From the NCBI RefSeq assembly GCF_011799805.1, contig NZ_WXUB01000002.1:868001-932000 (forward strand): a DNA stretch of 64,000 nt. The letters run 5' to 3'. The position numbers were made by a program, and so were the translations under genes. Below the pieces are notes generated by a model. It saw only the letters and a list, made by a program, of their open reading frames with translations. It ran no database searches and had not been told where the DNA came from. This DNA comes from Maribellus sediminis. GTDB lineage: Bacteria > Bacteroidota > Bacteroidia > Bacteroidales > Prolixibacteraceae. Below, piece by piece: positions 44,128 to 53,449 of the stretch. Every line of letters begins with the position of its first letter. The stretch's first letter is position 1.

Positions 44128-45575
44128 AGCTCAACGAACTCCGAATAGGTATAATCCACTCATTAATTGGCAAGAACGACGGTGTTTCCATCGTAATCGA
44201 CCAAACGGTTGAAGCCATGGTAAAGCACCTCGATATTAACCTGGGGAATTTTTTCTTCCTGGCAGCTCACTCGTCGCCTCGTTTCAACGCCCAAACCAAC
44301 GATGTATTCTGGCACAAAAGCGAAGCACACAAACATATACTTCTCAACTTCAACAATCCTGATACCGAAGGCTTGGATGAACTGATTCATGAAAATGCCC
44401 TGTACGCCAAACAGGTGATCCAGGAGTGGGTTGACGAAAATGATATCGACCTGATCATCGCTCACAATACCTCGCATCCCTACAATTTCATCACAGCTGT
44501 TGGATTGGGTTATTACATTGAAGAGTTAAGAAACGAAGATATCATTTGGCCGAAATTGATGGTTTGGTGGCACGATTCGTATTTCGAGCGCGATATTTTT
44601 TCAAATCCAAACCCGGTCATCAAAAAGTATTTAAAATACCTGCCCGGAAGCACCTATGTAAACGGTATTGCCTTTATAAACAAGCAGCAAATTGAACTGG
44701 GTAAAAAGGTATTTCAACAGGACAACAGCGCCATAATGGAGAAGTTTTTTAAGCTTCGTACAACGGTTGTTCCAAACACCACTGAAATTCCATGGGAATG
44801 GGAGCACCTTGATCCTGAATCGGAAACGATTATTTGTCCGCCACAGGATAATTACAACAATGATTTCATGAAAGACATTGGTCTTGTTCAGCAGGTTGAG
44901 AGCCGGGGATTTACAATGGATGATACGGTAATTCTGTTGCAACATACCCGTGTTGTTCCGCGGAAAAAGATTGAACTGGCCATCGATCTGGCTTTTGAAC
45001 TCGAGAAGAAATTCAAAAAGAACAATAAGAATAAGTGTGTGGCAGTAATTGTGAGTGGCCACTCAGGCGACGAGCAGAACCAGTACCTAAACAACCTTTA
45101 TGTTCATTACTCTGAACTTTGCAAGGCAAATCCCGACAGCAATGTGGTACTTATTTTTGGCGAGCACAATATTCTGTCGCATCGCGATATTATCGTGGAC
45201 AAGAAATTCTACAATTTTGCTGAAATCCCTTCCATAATAGCAGCTTACGGCGGAATCGGGACCTACTTCAGCAATGTGGAAGGTTTTGGAAACAACCTTT
45301 TGGAAATGATGTCGTTTGCACTTCCGGCGGTGATCAACAAATACGAAGTGTACAAGGCCGAGATTGAACAGTACGGCTTCGATCTACCAGCTATCGACGG
45401 AGGTGGTGTAACCGATGAGCTGGTTGATTCTGCTTACCGTTTGCTTACCGATATTCCTTACCGAAACAACGTTGTAAAGCACAACCTGAAAGTACTGAAA
45501 GAAAAACTCGATCATAAAATTATTGCCGACAAGCTTGAACCAATTATAAAAAGCATGTACATGCGAGATTTGTAA
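44124..45575 (+). CDS. Glycosyltransferase, GT4-like (second in the cluster)
   Basis: 483 aa, starts inside the HAD stop (ATGA). N-terminal half: LRIGIIHSLIGKNDGVSIVIDQTVEAM, then DLIIAHNTSHPYNF. C-terminal half: TRVVPRKKIELAIDLAFELEKKF, GEHNILSHRDI and the E-x7-E site NVEGFGNNLLEMMSFALPAV. Soluble. It is clearly a paralogue in fold of the 41967 enzyme, but longer and diverged. May be an alternative or sequential transferase in the same pathway (compare the MggS and MggA routes of Petrotoga). Followed by a 136-nt gap before the GpgS-like gene. Confidence 0.82.
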   Translation: MKLNELRIGIIHSLIGKNDGVSIVIDQTVEAMVKHLDINLGNFFFLAAHSSPRFNAQTNDVFWHKSEAHKHILLNFNNPDTEGLDELIHENALYAKQVIQEWVDENDIDLIIAHNTSHPYNFITAVGLGYYIEELRNEDIIWPKLMVWWHDSYFERDIFSNPNPVIKKYLKYLPGSTYVNGIAFINKQQIELGKKVFQQDNSAIMEKFFKLRTTVVPNTTEIPWEWEHLDPESETIICPPQDNYNNDFMKDIGLVQQVESRGFTMDDTVILLQHTRVVPRKKIELAIDLAFELEKKFKKNNKNKCVAVIVSGHSGDEQNQYLNNLYVHYSELCKANPDSNVVLIFGEHNILSHRDIIVDKKFYNFAEIPSIIAAYGGIGTYFSNVEGFGNNLLEMMSFALPAVINKYEVYKAEIEQYGFDLPAIDGGGVTDELVDSAYRLLTDIPYRNNVVKHNLKVLKEKLDHKIIADKLEPIIKSMYMRDL

Positions 45576-45711
45576 GAAAAATCAGCCTTTATTAACATTT
45601 CGAAATAATATCGCCCTTAATTTGGATTTTATCCAGATTACCAAAAGGATTGATTATATTAGGGTACTATCGAATTTCAGACAAAAATTTAAGCAAAAAA
45701 AGTAACTAATT

Positions 45712-46929
45712 ATGGGTGATTTTTATCAGAACGGATTTGTTGCCACCTTACATAACCTGCGCGCCAGGCCTTATGAAGAGTTAGAACAGAAATTGGAAAA
45801 ATTCAGCAAGCGGCGACCAATCGGACTGATCATCCCATCCTTGTATTCCGAACTTTCGCGACCCGCACTTAAAGACATTGTAAATGTTTTAAAGGATATT
45901 CCTTATGTCTCTGAAATTGTTATCGGACTCGACCAGGCCGATGATTATCAGTACAAAAATGCCCTGGAATATTTTTCGGTTTTGCCACAGCACCACCGCA
46001 TACTTTGGAACGATGGTCCGCGAATGACCGAGCTTAAGAAGAAACTGGCTTCAAAAAAAATCGACACATCGGTTCCGGGAAAAGGACGAAATGTGTGGTT
46101 CTGTTTTGGGTACATGATTTCTTCGGGAAAATCGGAAGCCATTGCTTTGCACGACGCCGATATTATTACCTACAACCGGGAATTGCTGGCCCGCCTGGTT
46201 TACCCCGTTGCCGATCCAACATTTAATTTCAAGTATTGCAAGGGGTATTATTTCAGAACCGACGACGATAAAATGCACGGCCGGGCAGTTCGCCTTTTGG
46301 TTACGCCTTTACTGCGAACACTAAAAAAATTACTGGGCCACCACACTTACCTCGAATACCTCGATAGTTTCAGGTATCCGCTGGCCGGTGAGTTTTCGAT
46401 GCGTGCCGATATTATTAAAACCATTCGTATTCCATACGACTGGGGACTCGAGATCGGTATCCTATCAGAGGTTGAACGCAACAATGCCCTTAACCGGGTT
46501 TGCCAGGTTGAAATTGCCGACCGTTACGACCATAAACACCAGTCGCTTTCGGTGGAAGATGCCGAACGTGGCCTGTCGAAAATGAGCCGTGATATTTCGC
46601 GTGCCATCTTTGCCAAACTGGCTTCGGATGGCGTGACTTTGAGCCCCGAGTTTTTCAGAACATTAAAAGCGACCTACTGGCGGATCGCTCTCGAATTTGT
46701 TGAATTGTACAAAGCCGATGCCTCAATGAATGGATTGAGCTACGATTTTCACAAAGAGGAAGAAGTGATCGATCTGTTTGTAAAGAACGTTTACCAGTCG
46801 GGAATTGATTTTCTGGTAAATCCTGACAACGTGCCGCTAATGCCAAGCTGGAAACGTGTTCAGAGTGCTTTCCCTGATATTTTGGAAGAGCTGAACCAGA
46901 TTGTAGAAGACGATAACAACATCATTTAA
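45712..46929 (+). CDS. gpgS: Glucosyl-3-phosphoglycerate synthase-like glycosyltransferase (GT81)
   Basis: 405 aa GT-A enzyme. GT81 members move glucose from a nucleotide sugar to 3-phosphoglycerate. Key features: RRPIGLIIPSLYSELSRPALKDIV, the metal site HDADIITYNRELLARLVYP (Asp-Ala-Asp), GKGRNVWFCFGYMISSGKS, and acceptor-loop residues RYPLAGEFSMRADIIKTIRIPYDWGLEIGILSE, all at the places expected for GpgS. An N-terminal leader NGFVATLHNLRAR is also typical. 14 nt upstream of the phosphorylase gene. Together they would make and break glucosylglycerate, a compatible solute. Confidence 0.85.
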   Translation: MGDFYQNGFVATLHNLRARPYEELEQKLEKFSKRRPIGLIIPSLYSELSRPALKDIVNVLKDIPYVSEIVIGLDQADDYQYKNALEYFSVLPQHHRILWNDGPRMTELKKKLASKKIDTSVPGKGRNVWFCFGYMISSGKSEAIALHDADIITYNRELLARLVYPVADPTFNFKYCKGYYFRTDDDKMHGRAVRLLVTPLLRTLKKLLGHHTYLEYLDSFRYPLAGEFSMRADIIKTIRIPYDWGLEIGILSEVERNNALNRVCQVEIADRYDHKHQSLSVEDAERGLSKMSRDISRAIFAKLASDGVTLSPEFFRTLKATYWRIALEFVELYKADASMNGLSYDFHKEEEVIDLFVKNVYQSGIDFLVNPDNVPLMPSWKRVQSAFPDILEELNQIVEDDNNII

Positions 46930-46943
46930 CACCTGCAAAAAAT

Positions 46944-48641
46944 ATGGCTAATCCCACTTCTTTCAGAACAACAATTGAGAGCCGGCTGCGCTTTATCTAT
47001 AAAGAAAATTACAAGGGAAAAATTACTGATGACCTGCTTTCAGTAATTGAAAAATACGAACAAATAGACGGGAGTTCAACCAAATGGGACGAAAAAGATG
47101 TGGTTTTGATTACCTATGGCGACAGCATTAAAACCACCGCTGAACAACCTTTGAAAACCTTGCACCATTTCCTGAATAAGCAACTAAAAGAACAGCTGAC
47201 AGTAGTGCATATTCTGCCCTTTTTTCCCTTCAGCAGCGATGATGGTTTTTCGGTCATCGATTTCCGTGAAGTTAATCCAGAACTGGGAAGTTGGGATGAT
47301 GTTACTGTTTTAAACAACGACTTCGATTTGATGGCCGACCTGGTGATCAACCATGCATCGAGTAAAAGCCGGTGGTTTCAGAATTTTCTAAAACAGGAAG
47401 GTACCGGAAAGGATTATTTCATTTGTGAAGATCCGGGAAAAGACCTATCACAGGTTACACGCCCGAGAAGCACTCCACTACTAACACCATACAAAACTGC
47501 CGGCGGAATTAAACATGTATGGACCACTTTTAGTGCCGACCAGGTTGATTTAAATTTCGCGAATCCGGCATTGCTGGTTGAAATGATGGACATATTGCTG
47601 GGGTATATTTCGAAAGGTGCACGCATTATTCGGCTCGATGCCATCGCCTTTCTCTGGAAAATAGTTGGCTCAACATGTTTGCATTTGCCCGAAACGCATG
47701 AAGTGGTAAAACTGATGCGCGATGTGGCTGAATACATCAATCCTTCGGTGGTTATTCTTACTGAAACCAATGTTCCGAATAAGGAAAATCTGAACTATTT
47801 CGGCAATGATGACGAAGCTCATATGGTTTACCAATTTAGTCTCCCTCCACTGCTTTTACATGCCTTACACACCGGGAACTCAAGTTATTTAACCACATGG
47901 GCAAAAAGCCTCCCTCAACTTGAAGGCGACAAAACTTTTTTCAATTTTACTGCCTCGCACGACGGGATTGGGGTGCGCCCACTTGAAGGCTTGCTCCCTG
48001 ACGGTGAAAAACTTGCCCTAGTTGAAAACATGCAAAAGTTCGGCGGAAAGGTGAATTACAAATCCAACCCGGATGGCAGCACGAGTCCGTACGAACTGAA
48101 TATTACTTATTTTGACGCATTAAAAGGGACATATAAAGGAGAAGACGAACTCCAGGTCAAACGGTTCCTGGCTTCGCAAATCGTAATGATGAGTTTTGCA
48201 GGTGTTCCGGCTTTTTACATTCACAGTTTGACCGCCACTCCAAATTACCTGGAGGGAGTTGCAGAAACCGGCCACAACCGCACCATCAACCGCAGAAAAT
48301 GGCAATTGCATGAGCTTGAAGAGATTCTGAATTCAGAGACACCACAAAAAACAGTATTCAACGAATTAAAAAGATTAATTGCCATTCGTAAAAAGCAGGC
48401 TGCGTTTCATCCGAACGCAAAGCAGGAAATTCTGGATTTGGGAAGTGATTTCTTTGGATTGATACGTAAATCTAAGGATCAATCGATTTTGTGCATCGCC
48501 AATCTTTCAGCTGAAATTAAAAGCGCTGAATGGCCGGATGAATATTCCTTTGATTTAATAACAGGATCCAAAATTCAAGCTAAAGAACTGGCTCCCTATC
48601 AATGTTTGTGGTTAACGGGACCTGCGGTTTTTAAAGGTTAA
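46944..48641 (+). CDS. GH13_18 sugar phosphorylase, probable glucosylglycerate phosphorylase
   Basis: 565 aa sucrose-phosphorylase-like GH13 enzyme. Nucleophile Asp232 (RLDAIAFLWK), acid/base Glu274 (ILTETNVP), transition-state Asp340 (ASHDGIGVRPLEG). LPFFPFSSDDGFSVIDFREV is the subfamily's first conserved region. Family members split sucrose, sucrose-6-phosphate, glucosylglycerol or glucosylglycerate with phosphate, giving glucose-1-phosphate. The GpgS-like neighbour 14 nt upstream makes glucosylglycerate (as for E. coli YcjM) the best guess. The cell could then recover glucose-1-P and glycerate when osmotic stress ends; a glycerate kinase is encoded at 20322. Confidence 0.88.
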   Translation: MANPTSFRTTIESRLRFIYKENYKGKITDDLLSVIEKYEQIDGSSTKWDEKDVVLITYGDSIKTTAEQPLKTLHHFLNKQLKEQLTVVHILPFFPFSSDDGFSVIDFREVNPELGSWDDVTVLNNDFDLMADLVINHASSKSRWFQNFLKQEGTGKDYFICEDPGKDLSQVTRPRSTPLLTPYKTAGGIKHVWTTFSADQVDLNFANPALLVEMMDILLGYISKGARIIRLDAIAFLWKIVGSTCLHLPETHEVVKLMRDVAEYINPSVVILTETNVPNKENLNYFGNDDEAHMVYQFSLPPLLLHALHTGNSSYLTTWAKSLPQLEGDKTFFNFTASHDGIGVRPLEGLLPDGEKLALVENMQKFGGKVNYKSNPDGSTSPYELNITYFDALKGTYKGEDELQVKRFLASQIVMMSFAGVPAFYIHSLTATPNYLEGVAETGHNRTINRRKWQLHELEEILNSETPQKTVFNELKRLIAIRKKQAAFHPNAKQEILDLGSDFFGLIRKSKDQSILCIANLSAEIKSAEWPDEYSFDLITGSKIQAKELAPYQCLWLTGPAVFKG

Positions 48642-48660
48642 AAACCTCCGAAACTCCAGT

Positions 48661-48690
48661 AAAAAAAAGGGGCGCTGATTGCACCCCTTT
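48661..48690 (-). terminator. Terminator of araB
   Basis: On the minus strand AAAGGGGTGC, loop AATCA, GCGCCCCTTT (G-U wobble), then a long T run. Lies between convergent genes and could serve both. Confidence 0.8.
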
Positions 48691-48694
48691 CCAA

Positions 48695-50365
48695 TTATGC
48701 TGTAAAATCGAATTCTACAAATTTTCCAAACTTCTGGTATTTCTCGTAGAGTACTTTGTACTTCTCTACGTTTTCAGGAATCGGATGGTATTCTGTTTCA
48801 ATACCACCTCCCATATTTTTCTGAGCTTCTGAAGTGCTGGCATAAACACCCGCTGCAACCGCTGCTGCCATGGCCGAACCCAGGGCACAAGCCTGTTCCG
48901 AACGTGCCACTTTAATCGGCATATCCAGCACATCGGCAACAATTTGCATTACCAGTGGCGATTTTTTGGCAACACCGCCTAAGGCGATCACCCCATCAAT
49001 ACGGACGCCTTCAGAAATAAATCGATCGTTAATGGCACGTGAACCAAATGCTGTAGCCTCAACCAAAGCACGGAAAATACGAGGCGCATCAGAACCAAGG
49101 TTCAATCCGGCAATCGCTCCTTTTAAAGCCTGGTTGGCATCCGGTGTACGACGGCCATTCATCCAGTCGAGTGCGACTACCCCACTTTCACCGATTGGTA
49201 TTTTTGCTGCTTCTTCGCTGAGTTTCGCGATTATTTTATCAGAAGTCTCATCCATCAGCTTTTGCTTTGTAGCCTCGTCAATCAGCGTACTTTCAGCCAG
49301 AATATTTTTCATTGGCCATTCGAGTACACGTTTAAACCAGGCATAAATATCGCCAAATGCCGATTGTCCGGCTTCCAGACCAACCATTCCCGGGACAATT
49401 GAACCATCAACCTGACCACAGATTCCGGCCACCACATTTTCGCCGACTTCATCAGCCGGTGCGATTAACATATCGCAGGTTGAAGTTCCCATTACTTTCG
49501 ACAGGTAATAAGGCTCAATTTCGGCGCCAACTGCACCCAGGTGAGCATCGAAAGCCCCAACACCAACAACTACATCGGTTGAAAGACCCAGTTTCTGAGC
49601 CCATTCTTCGGAGAGTGTTCCTGCAGCAACATCGCAGGTGAAGGTTTCTTTAAAAAGACGATCGCGCAAACCGGCCAGCATTGGATCAAGCGCAGTCAGA
49701 AATTCTTCTGATGGCAAACCATCAAATGCTTCGTGCCACATCGCTTTGTGCCCAGCTGCACAACGGCTTCTTTTTAAGGTTTTTGGATTGGTATCTCCCG
49801 TAATTACTGCCGGAATCCAGTCGCAGTGTTCTACCCACGAGTAGGCTGCACGATAAACTGCAGCATCTTCGCGGATCACATGTAACAGCTTAGCCCAAAA
49901 CCATTCCGAAGAATAAATTCCGCCTTCGTATTTTGTAAAATCAATCTCCCATTTTTTAGCAAGCTGGTTGATTTCTTCTGCTTCTTTTACTGCTGTATGA
50001 TCTTTCCAAAGCACAAACATCGCGTTAGGATTCTCTTCAAAACCGGCCGTCAATGAAAGTGGTGTTCCTTTTTCATCAACAGCAACCGGAGTTGAACCTG
50101 TAGTATCCACAGAAATTCCAACCACATTTTCCGCAACGCCTTCGGGCGCCTGCTTTAATGCTTCAACAATTGTATATTCCAATCCTTCCAAATAATCCTT
50201 CGGATGCTGACGGAACTGATTGTTTGGAGCATCACAATACATTTGTTTTTGCCATCGCGGATAATTAAAAACAACACTGGCAACTTCTTCTCCAGTTTCA
50301 ACATTTACAATTAACGACCTGACCGAATCCGATCCATAGTCTAAACCAATCGTGTATTTTGCCAT
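48695..50365 (-). CDS. araB: Ribulokinase
   Basis: 556 aa FGGY-family kinase phosphorylating L-ribulose to L-ribulose-5-phosphate. N-terminal ATPase lobe opening TIGLDYGSDSVRSLIVN; GISVDTTGSTPVAVDEKGTPL; the AraB-specific region PNAMFVLWKDHTA; SRCAAGHKAMWHEAF; GTSTCDMLIAP; GLEAGQSAFGDIYAWFKR; and the C-terminal IALGGVAKKSPLVMQIVADVLD. Second gene of araD-araB with 87 nt between. No araA, arabinose regulator or transporter is in the window. Confidence 0.96.
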   Translation of the reverse strand: MAKYTIGLDYGSDSVRSLIVNVETGEEVASVVFNYPRWQKQMYCDAPNNQFRQHPKDYLEGLEYTIVEALKQAPEGVAENVVGISVDTTGSTPVAVDEKGTPLSLTAGFEENPNAMFVLWKDHTAVKEAEEINQLAKKWEIDFTKYEGGIYSSEWFWAKLLHVIREDAAVYRAAYSWVEHCDWIPAVITGDTNPKTLKRSRCAAGHKAMWHEAFDGLPSEEFLTALDPMLAGLRDRLFKETFTCDVAAGTLSEEWAQKLGLSTDVVVGVGAFDAHLGAVGAEIEPYYLSKVMGTSTCDMLIAPADEVGENVVAGICGQVDGSIVPGMVGLEAGQSAFGDIYAWFKRVLEWPMKNILAESTLIDEATKQKLMDETSDKIIAKLSEEAAKIPIGESGVVALDWMNGRRTPDANQALKGAIAGLNLGSDAPRIFRALVEATAFGSRAINDRFISEGVRIDGVIALGGVAKKSPLVMQIVADVLDMPIKVARSEQACALGSAMAAAVAAGVYASTSEAQKNMGGGIETEYHPIPENVEKYKVLYEKYQKFGKFVEFDFTA

Positions 50366-50403
50366 CTTAAGTTTATTTTGATTTTTTATTGATTTATATT
50401 TTT

Positions 50404-50450
50404 AGCTACTGGGCTTCAAGTCTCAAGCAGTAAGTTCTGAACTCTGAACT
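50404..50450. repeat. Degenerate CTGAACT/CAAGTCTC word repeat between araD and araB
   Basis: The araD-araB gap holds GGGCTTCAAGTCTCAAGCAG followed by AAGTTCTGAACTCTGAACT, the complement of the GAGTTCAGAG words seen after creD and near 56.3 kb. Non-coding; no terminator-like hairpin seen. Confidence 0.5.
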
Positions 50451-50452
50451 AT

Positions 50453-51136
50453 TTATTGTCCATAGTAAGCATTTTTCCCATGTTTACGCAGGAAGTGTTT
50501 ATCCAACAGAACCTGATCCATGGTTGTATCCGGATTCAGTTGAAAAGTTCTGAAGGTCATTTTAGCCACTTCTTCCATTACCACGGCGTTATGAACGGCA
50601 TTGTGGGGATCTTTTCCCCACGAAAACGGACCGTGGTTATTTACCAGCACTCCGGGAATTGTGTCAGGATCAAGTTCTTTAAAACGCTCAACGATCACTT
50701 TTCCGGTTTCCAGTTCGTACTCCTTTTCAATTTCCTCTTTGGTCATTTTACGGGTACATGGAATTTCGCCATAAAAATAGTCGGCATGCGTAGTACCAAC
50801 CGCCGGTATTCCTTTACCGGCCTGTGCCCAACTCGTTGCCCATTCAGAGTGCGTGTGAACAACGCCACCTATATTTTCGAACTGGCGATACAAAACCAGG
50901 TGAGTTGCGCTGTCGCTCGAAGGCTTGAGCTTTCCTTCAACCACCTGTCCGTACAAGTTGAGTACCACCATATCTTTTGGTTTCATATCGTCGTATGACA
51001 CACCACTTGGCTTAATCACCACCAAACCTTTTTCGCGGTCAATACCGCTAACGTTTCCCCAGGTGAAAATTACCAGACCATGTTTCACCAAATCGAGATT
51101 GGCCTGAAATACCTCTTCTTTTAATTTCTCGAGCAT
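50453..51136 (-). CDS. araD: L-ribulose-5-phosphate 4-epimerase
   Basis: 227 aa from the ATG at 51136 ([21 protein letters not shown]); the frame is open 35 codons upstream but that part is A/T-rich and unlike the family. Class II aldolase fold with zinc ligands in [16 protein letters not shown] and [34 protein letters not shown] and [15 protein letters not shown] match AraD. It converts L-ribulose-5-P to D-xylulose-5-P. First gene of the araD-araB operon. Confidence 0.96.
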   Translation of the reverse strand: MLEKLKEEVFQANLDLVKHGLVIFTWGNVSGIDREKGLVVIKPSGVSYDDMKPKDMVVLNLYGQVVEGKLKPSSDSATHLVLYRQFENIGGVVHTHSEWATSWAQAGKGIPAVGTTHADYFYGEIPCTRKMTKEEIEKEYELETGKVIVERFKELDPDTIPGVLVNNHGPFSWGKDPHNAVHNAVVMEEVAKMTFRTFQLNPDTTMDQVLLDKHFLRKHGKNAYYGQ

Positions 51137-51350
51137 TTTTGTTCTTTTTAAGTTATTCAGATCAGAAACAACTGAAAAATTGAAATATTTATTCAATTTC
51201 CATAAAATCTCTAACTGTCTGAAATACTGTTTATTGTTCAATCATCAACAAACAAACTATTTTAAGCGTAAAATTAACCCTTAAAATGAAAGTACAAAAT
51301 AAAAATACTACATCCTGAACGCAATTTCAAATATTGATGACACAAGACAC

Positions 51351-51379
51351 AAAAAAACCCGTTCGAATTAATGAACGGG
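51351..51379 (-). terminator. Terminator of the Hsp20 gene
   Basis: CCCGTTC (51358-51364) and GAACGGG (51373-51379), with a T run after it on the minus strand. Confidence 0.8.
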
Positions 51380-51412
51380 CTTTATCTTAACTACTTATCT
51401 AACTAAAACCAA

Positions 51413-51859
51413 TTATGAAATCTTAATTTCTACCGGAGCTTTTGCTTGCGCTTCTTCCTTTTTCGGAAGTAAAACTTTCAGAATTCCGTTTTCGAATTTT
51501 GCCGAAATAGCTTCAGCATCAACAGTTTTTGGCAAACGGAATTGCTTTTCGAAGTTATAAGCACCAAATTCGCGGTGTTCGTACTTGTATTCCTCTTTTG
51601 ATTCTTCCTGTTCCTTATCCACTTTAATGGTCAACAGGTTTTCGTTTTGAATTAACTGAACATCTTCCTTCAAAAAACCCGGAAGTAGAAGTTCAATTTT
51701 GAATTCCTTTTCAGTTTCAAAAATGTTTGTTGCAGGTTTCCTCTCGCAGTTTTTTACATAACCTTCGTGGTAATCGTTGTTGAAGAAGTTATTGAATAAT
51801 TCATCAACTAAAACTCTGTTTACATTGTAACGTGGATGTTGAAATCTTACTAAACTCAT
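51413..51859 (-). CDS. Hsp20/alpha-crystallin small heat-shock protein
   Basis: 148 aa holdase chaperone. Short N-terminal arm (VRFQHPRYNVNRVLVDELFNNFF), alpha-crystallin domain about 40-135 (KPATNIFETEKEFKIELLLPGFLKEDVQL, EYKYEHREFGAYNFEKQFRLPKTVD, KFENGILKVLLPKKEE), then a C-terminal tail ending EIKIS whose I-x-I motif (IKI) docks on a neighbouring subunit. A good Shine-Dalgarno (AAGGAG) lies 9 nt before the ATG. Single gene with its own terminator. No CIRCE element recognised in the 254 nt upstream. Confidence 0.95.
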   Translation of the reverse strand: MSLVRFQHPRYNVNRVLVDELFNNFFNNDYHEGYVKNCERKPATNIFETEKEFKIELLLPGFLKEDVQLIQNENLLTIKVDKEQEESKEEYKYEHREFGAYNFEKQFRLPKTVDAEAISAKFENGILKVLLPKKEEAQAKAPVEIKIS

Positions 51860-52087
51860 GACTTAATCTCCTTTTTCTTTAATTGTTATTCTAATTGTTT
51901 TTGTTTCTCAAATACACCCTCTAATAAACAACTCTTGTTCCACTACCGTTTTTCGGACAAAATTTTCCAGTTCGCACCAGAAAACAATGCCATTCTGACC
52001 GAATCAAACTAAAACAGACTGCACATATGGCATTTTATTGAATTTTTTGGATATATCATTCACCAAAAGAAGTGCTGAATTTATTTT

Positions 52088-52095
52088 TACCTTTG
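52088..52095 (+). promoter_or_regulatory. -7 element of trmD
   Basis: TACCTTTG matches TAnnTTTG, 18 nt before the ATG at 52114. Its location inside the longer open frame supports the downstream ATG as the start. No good -33 box. Confidence 0.5.
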
Positions 52096-52113
52096 CGCAA
52101 AATCAGAAGAGCA

Positions 52114-52806
52114 ATGCGTATTGACATCATAACAGTTTTACCCGAAATCCTGGAAAGCCCGTTTCAGCATTCCATTATAAAACGTGCACAGGAAAAAGGA
52201 CTGGCGGAAATACATATTCATAATCTCAGGGATTACTCGGAAGACAAACACCGAAGGGTTGATGATTATTCGTTTGGGAAAGGCGCCGGAATGGTGATGG
52301 CCATTCAACCGATTGAAAAAGCTATTGAGACCTTAAAAGCCCAGCGTGAATATGACGAAATCATTTTTACCACGCCCGATGGCAAACTTCTCGATCAGCG
52401 CGAAGCCAATTACCTGTCGCTTTATAAAAACATTATGATCCTTTGTGGCCATTACAAAGGCATCGACCAGCGCATCCGCGACACCTATATTACCAAAGAA
52501 ATTTCGGTTGGCGATTATGTGCTTACCGGCGGTGAACTGGCGGCAGCCATTATCACCGACAGCGTAGTTCGCCTGCTGCCGGGAGTGCTTTCCGACGAAA
52601 CCTCGGCATTAAGCGATTCGTTCCAGGATTACCTGCTGAGCCCACCGGTTTATACCCGGCCGGCCGAATACAAGGGATTGAAAGTGCCTGAAGTTTTGCT
52701 TAGCGGAAACGATAAACTGGTTGACGACTGGAAACACGATCAGGCAATTGAACGCACCAAAAAATTACGTCCCGATTTGTACAAAAAATATTTAGGAGAA
52801 GAATAA
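52114..52806 (+). CDS. trmD: tRNA (guanine-N1-)-methyltransferase
   Basis: 230 aa SPOUT knot enzyme that methylates G37 of tRNAs and prevents frameshifting. Start [25 protein letters not shown]; knot motifs [16 protein letters not shown] and [30 protein letters not shown]-terminal [12 protein letters not shown] at 52114 chosen over a TTG at 52072. Followed after 4 nt by an M14 peptidase gene instead of the common rplS, so the usual rimM-trmD-rplS order is not kept. Confidence 0.96.
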   Translation: MRIDIITVLPEILESPFQHSIIKRAQEKGLAEIHIHNLRDYSEDKHRRVDDYSFGKGAGMVMAIQPIEKAIETLKAQREYDEIIFTTPDGKLLDQREANYLSLYKNIMILCGHYKGIDQRIRDTYITKEISVGDYVLTGGELAAAIITDSVVRLLPGVLSDETSALSDSFQDYLLSPPVYTRPAEYKGLKVPEVLLSGNDKLVDDWKHDQAIERTKKLRPDLYKKYLGEE

Positions 52807-52810
52807 GCCG

Positions 52811-53449
52811 ATGACTCTTACTTCTGTTTTACCATCCATTCAACCCATTGAAAAGCGGGGATCAGCAGTTGATGCCCTGAAAATTTTAATCATTGGTGTT
52901 TTTCACGGCGAAGAACCACAGGGTGAATTTGTTATCAATAAATATTTAGCCGAAAGTAATTTCACCCAACAAAACCACCTTTTCTTCATCCCTTGTTTGA
53001 ATCCCTGGGGAATGGAACGAGGCCTGCGTGTCAATAAAAATGGTGTTGACCTGAACCGGAATTACCCAACCCGAAACTGGATAAAAACCGAGCGGGACGA
53101 AAACTTTTCGGGAGAGGAAGCCGCATCGGAACCGGAAACCCGGCAAATGATGCAATTACTTGAAGAACTGAAACCGGATATCATTCTGACGTTGCATGCA
53201 CCGCTGAAATGCGTTAACTACGACGGGCCTGCAAAACATTTAGCAGAAAAGATCTCAGAATTTTGCGACTACCCGGTTATTGCTGATCTGGGTTACCCAA
53301 CTCCGGGTTCTTTTGGCACGTATTGCGGAATTGAGCGCAATATTCCCACCATCACGCTGGAGTATGATGACGCAGAAAGTAACGAAAGTATTTATCCGAA
53401 AACGGCAAAGATATTCGACTGGCTGGGCAACTTTAAAGATCTGCGCTAA
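52811..53449 (+). CDS. M14 family zinc carboxypeptidase (MpaA-like)
   Basis: 212 aa, cytoplasmic (no signal peptide). Zinc ligands His32 and Glu35 in GVFHGEEPQGE and a later His in ILTLHAP. Substrate-binding Arg in GVDLNRNYPTRNW, catalytic Glu in PTITLEYDD. The short length and motifs match the murein peptide amidase A/MpaA-like subgroup, which cleaves gamma-D-Glu-meso-DAP in recycled muropeptides; this activity is inferred. Co-transcribed with trmD. Its stop codon abuts that of the convergent nuclease gene with no base between. Confidence 0.85.
   Translation: MTLTSVLPSIQPIEKRGSAVDALKILIIGVFHGEEPQGEFVINKYLAESNFTQQNHLFFIPCLNPWGMERGLRVNKNGVDLNRNYPTRNWIKTERDENFSGEEAASEPETRQMMQLLEELKPDIILTLHAPLKCVNYDGPAKHLAEKISEFCDYPVIADLGYPTPGSFGTYCGIERNIPTITLEYDDAESNESIYPKTAKIFDWLGNFKDLR

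Noticed and set aside
51137-51241. 35-codon upstream extension of araD
   Set aside because: A/T-rich, unlike class II aldolases; the ATG at 51136 matches the family start.
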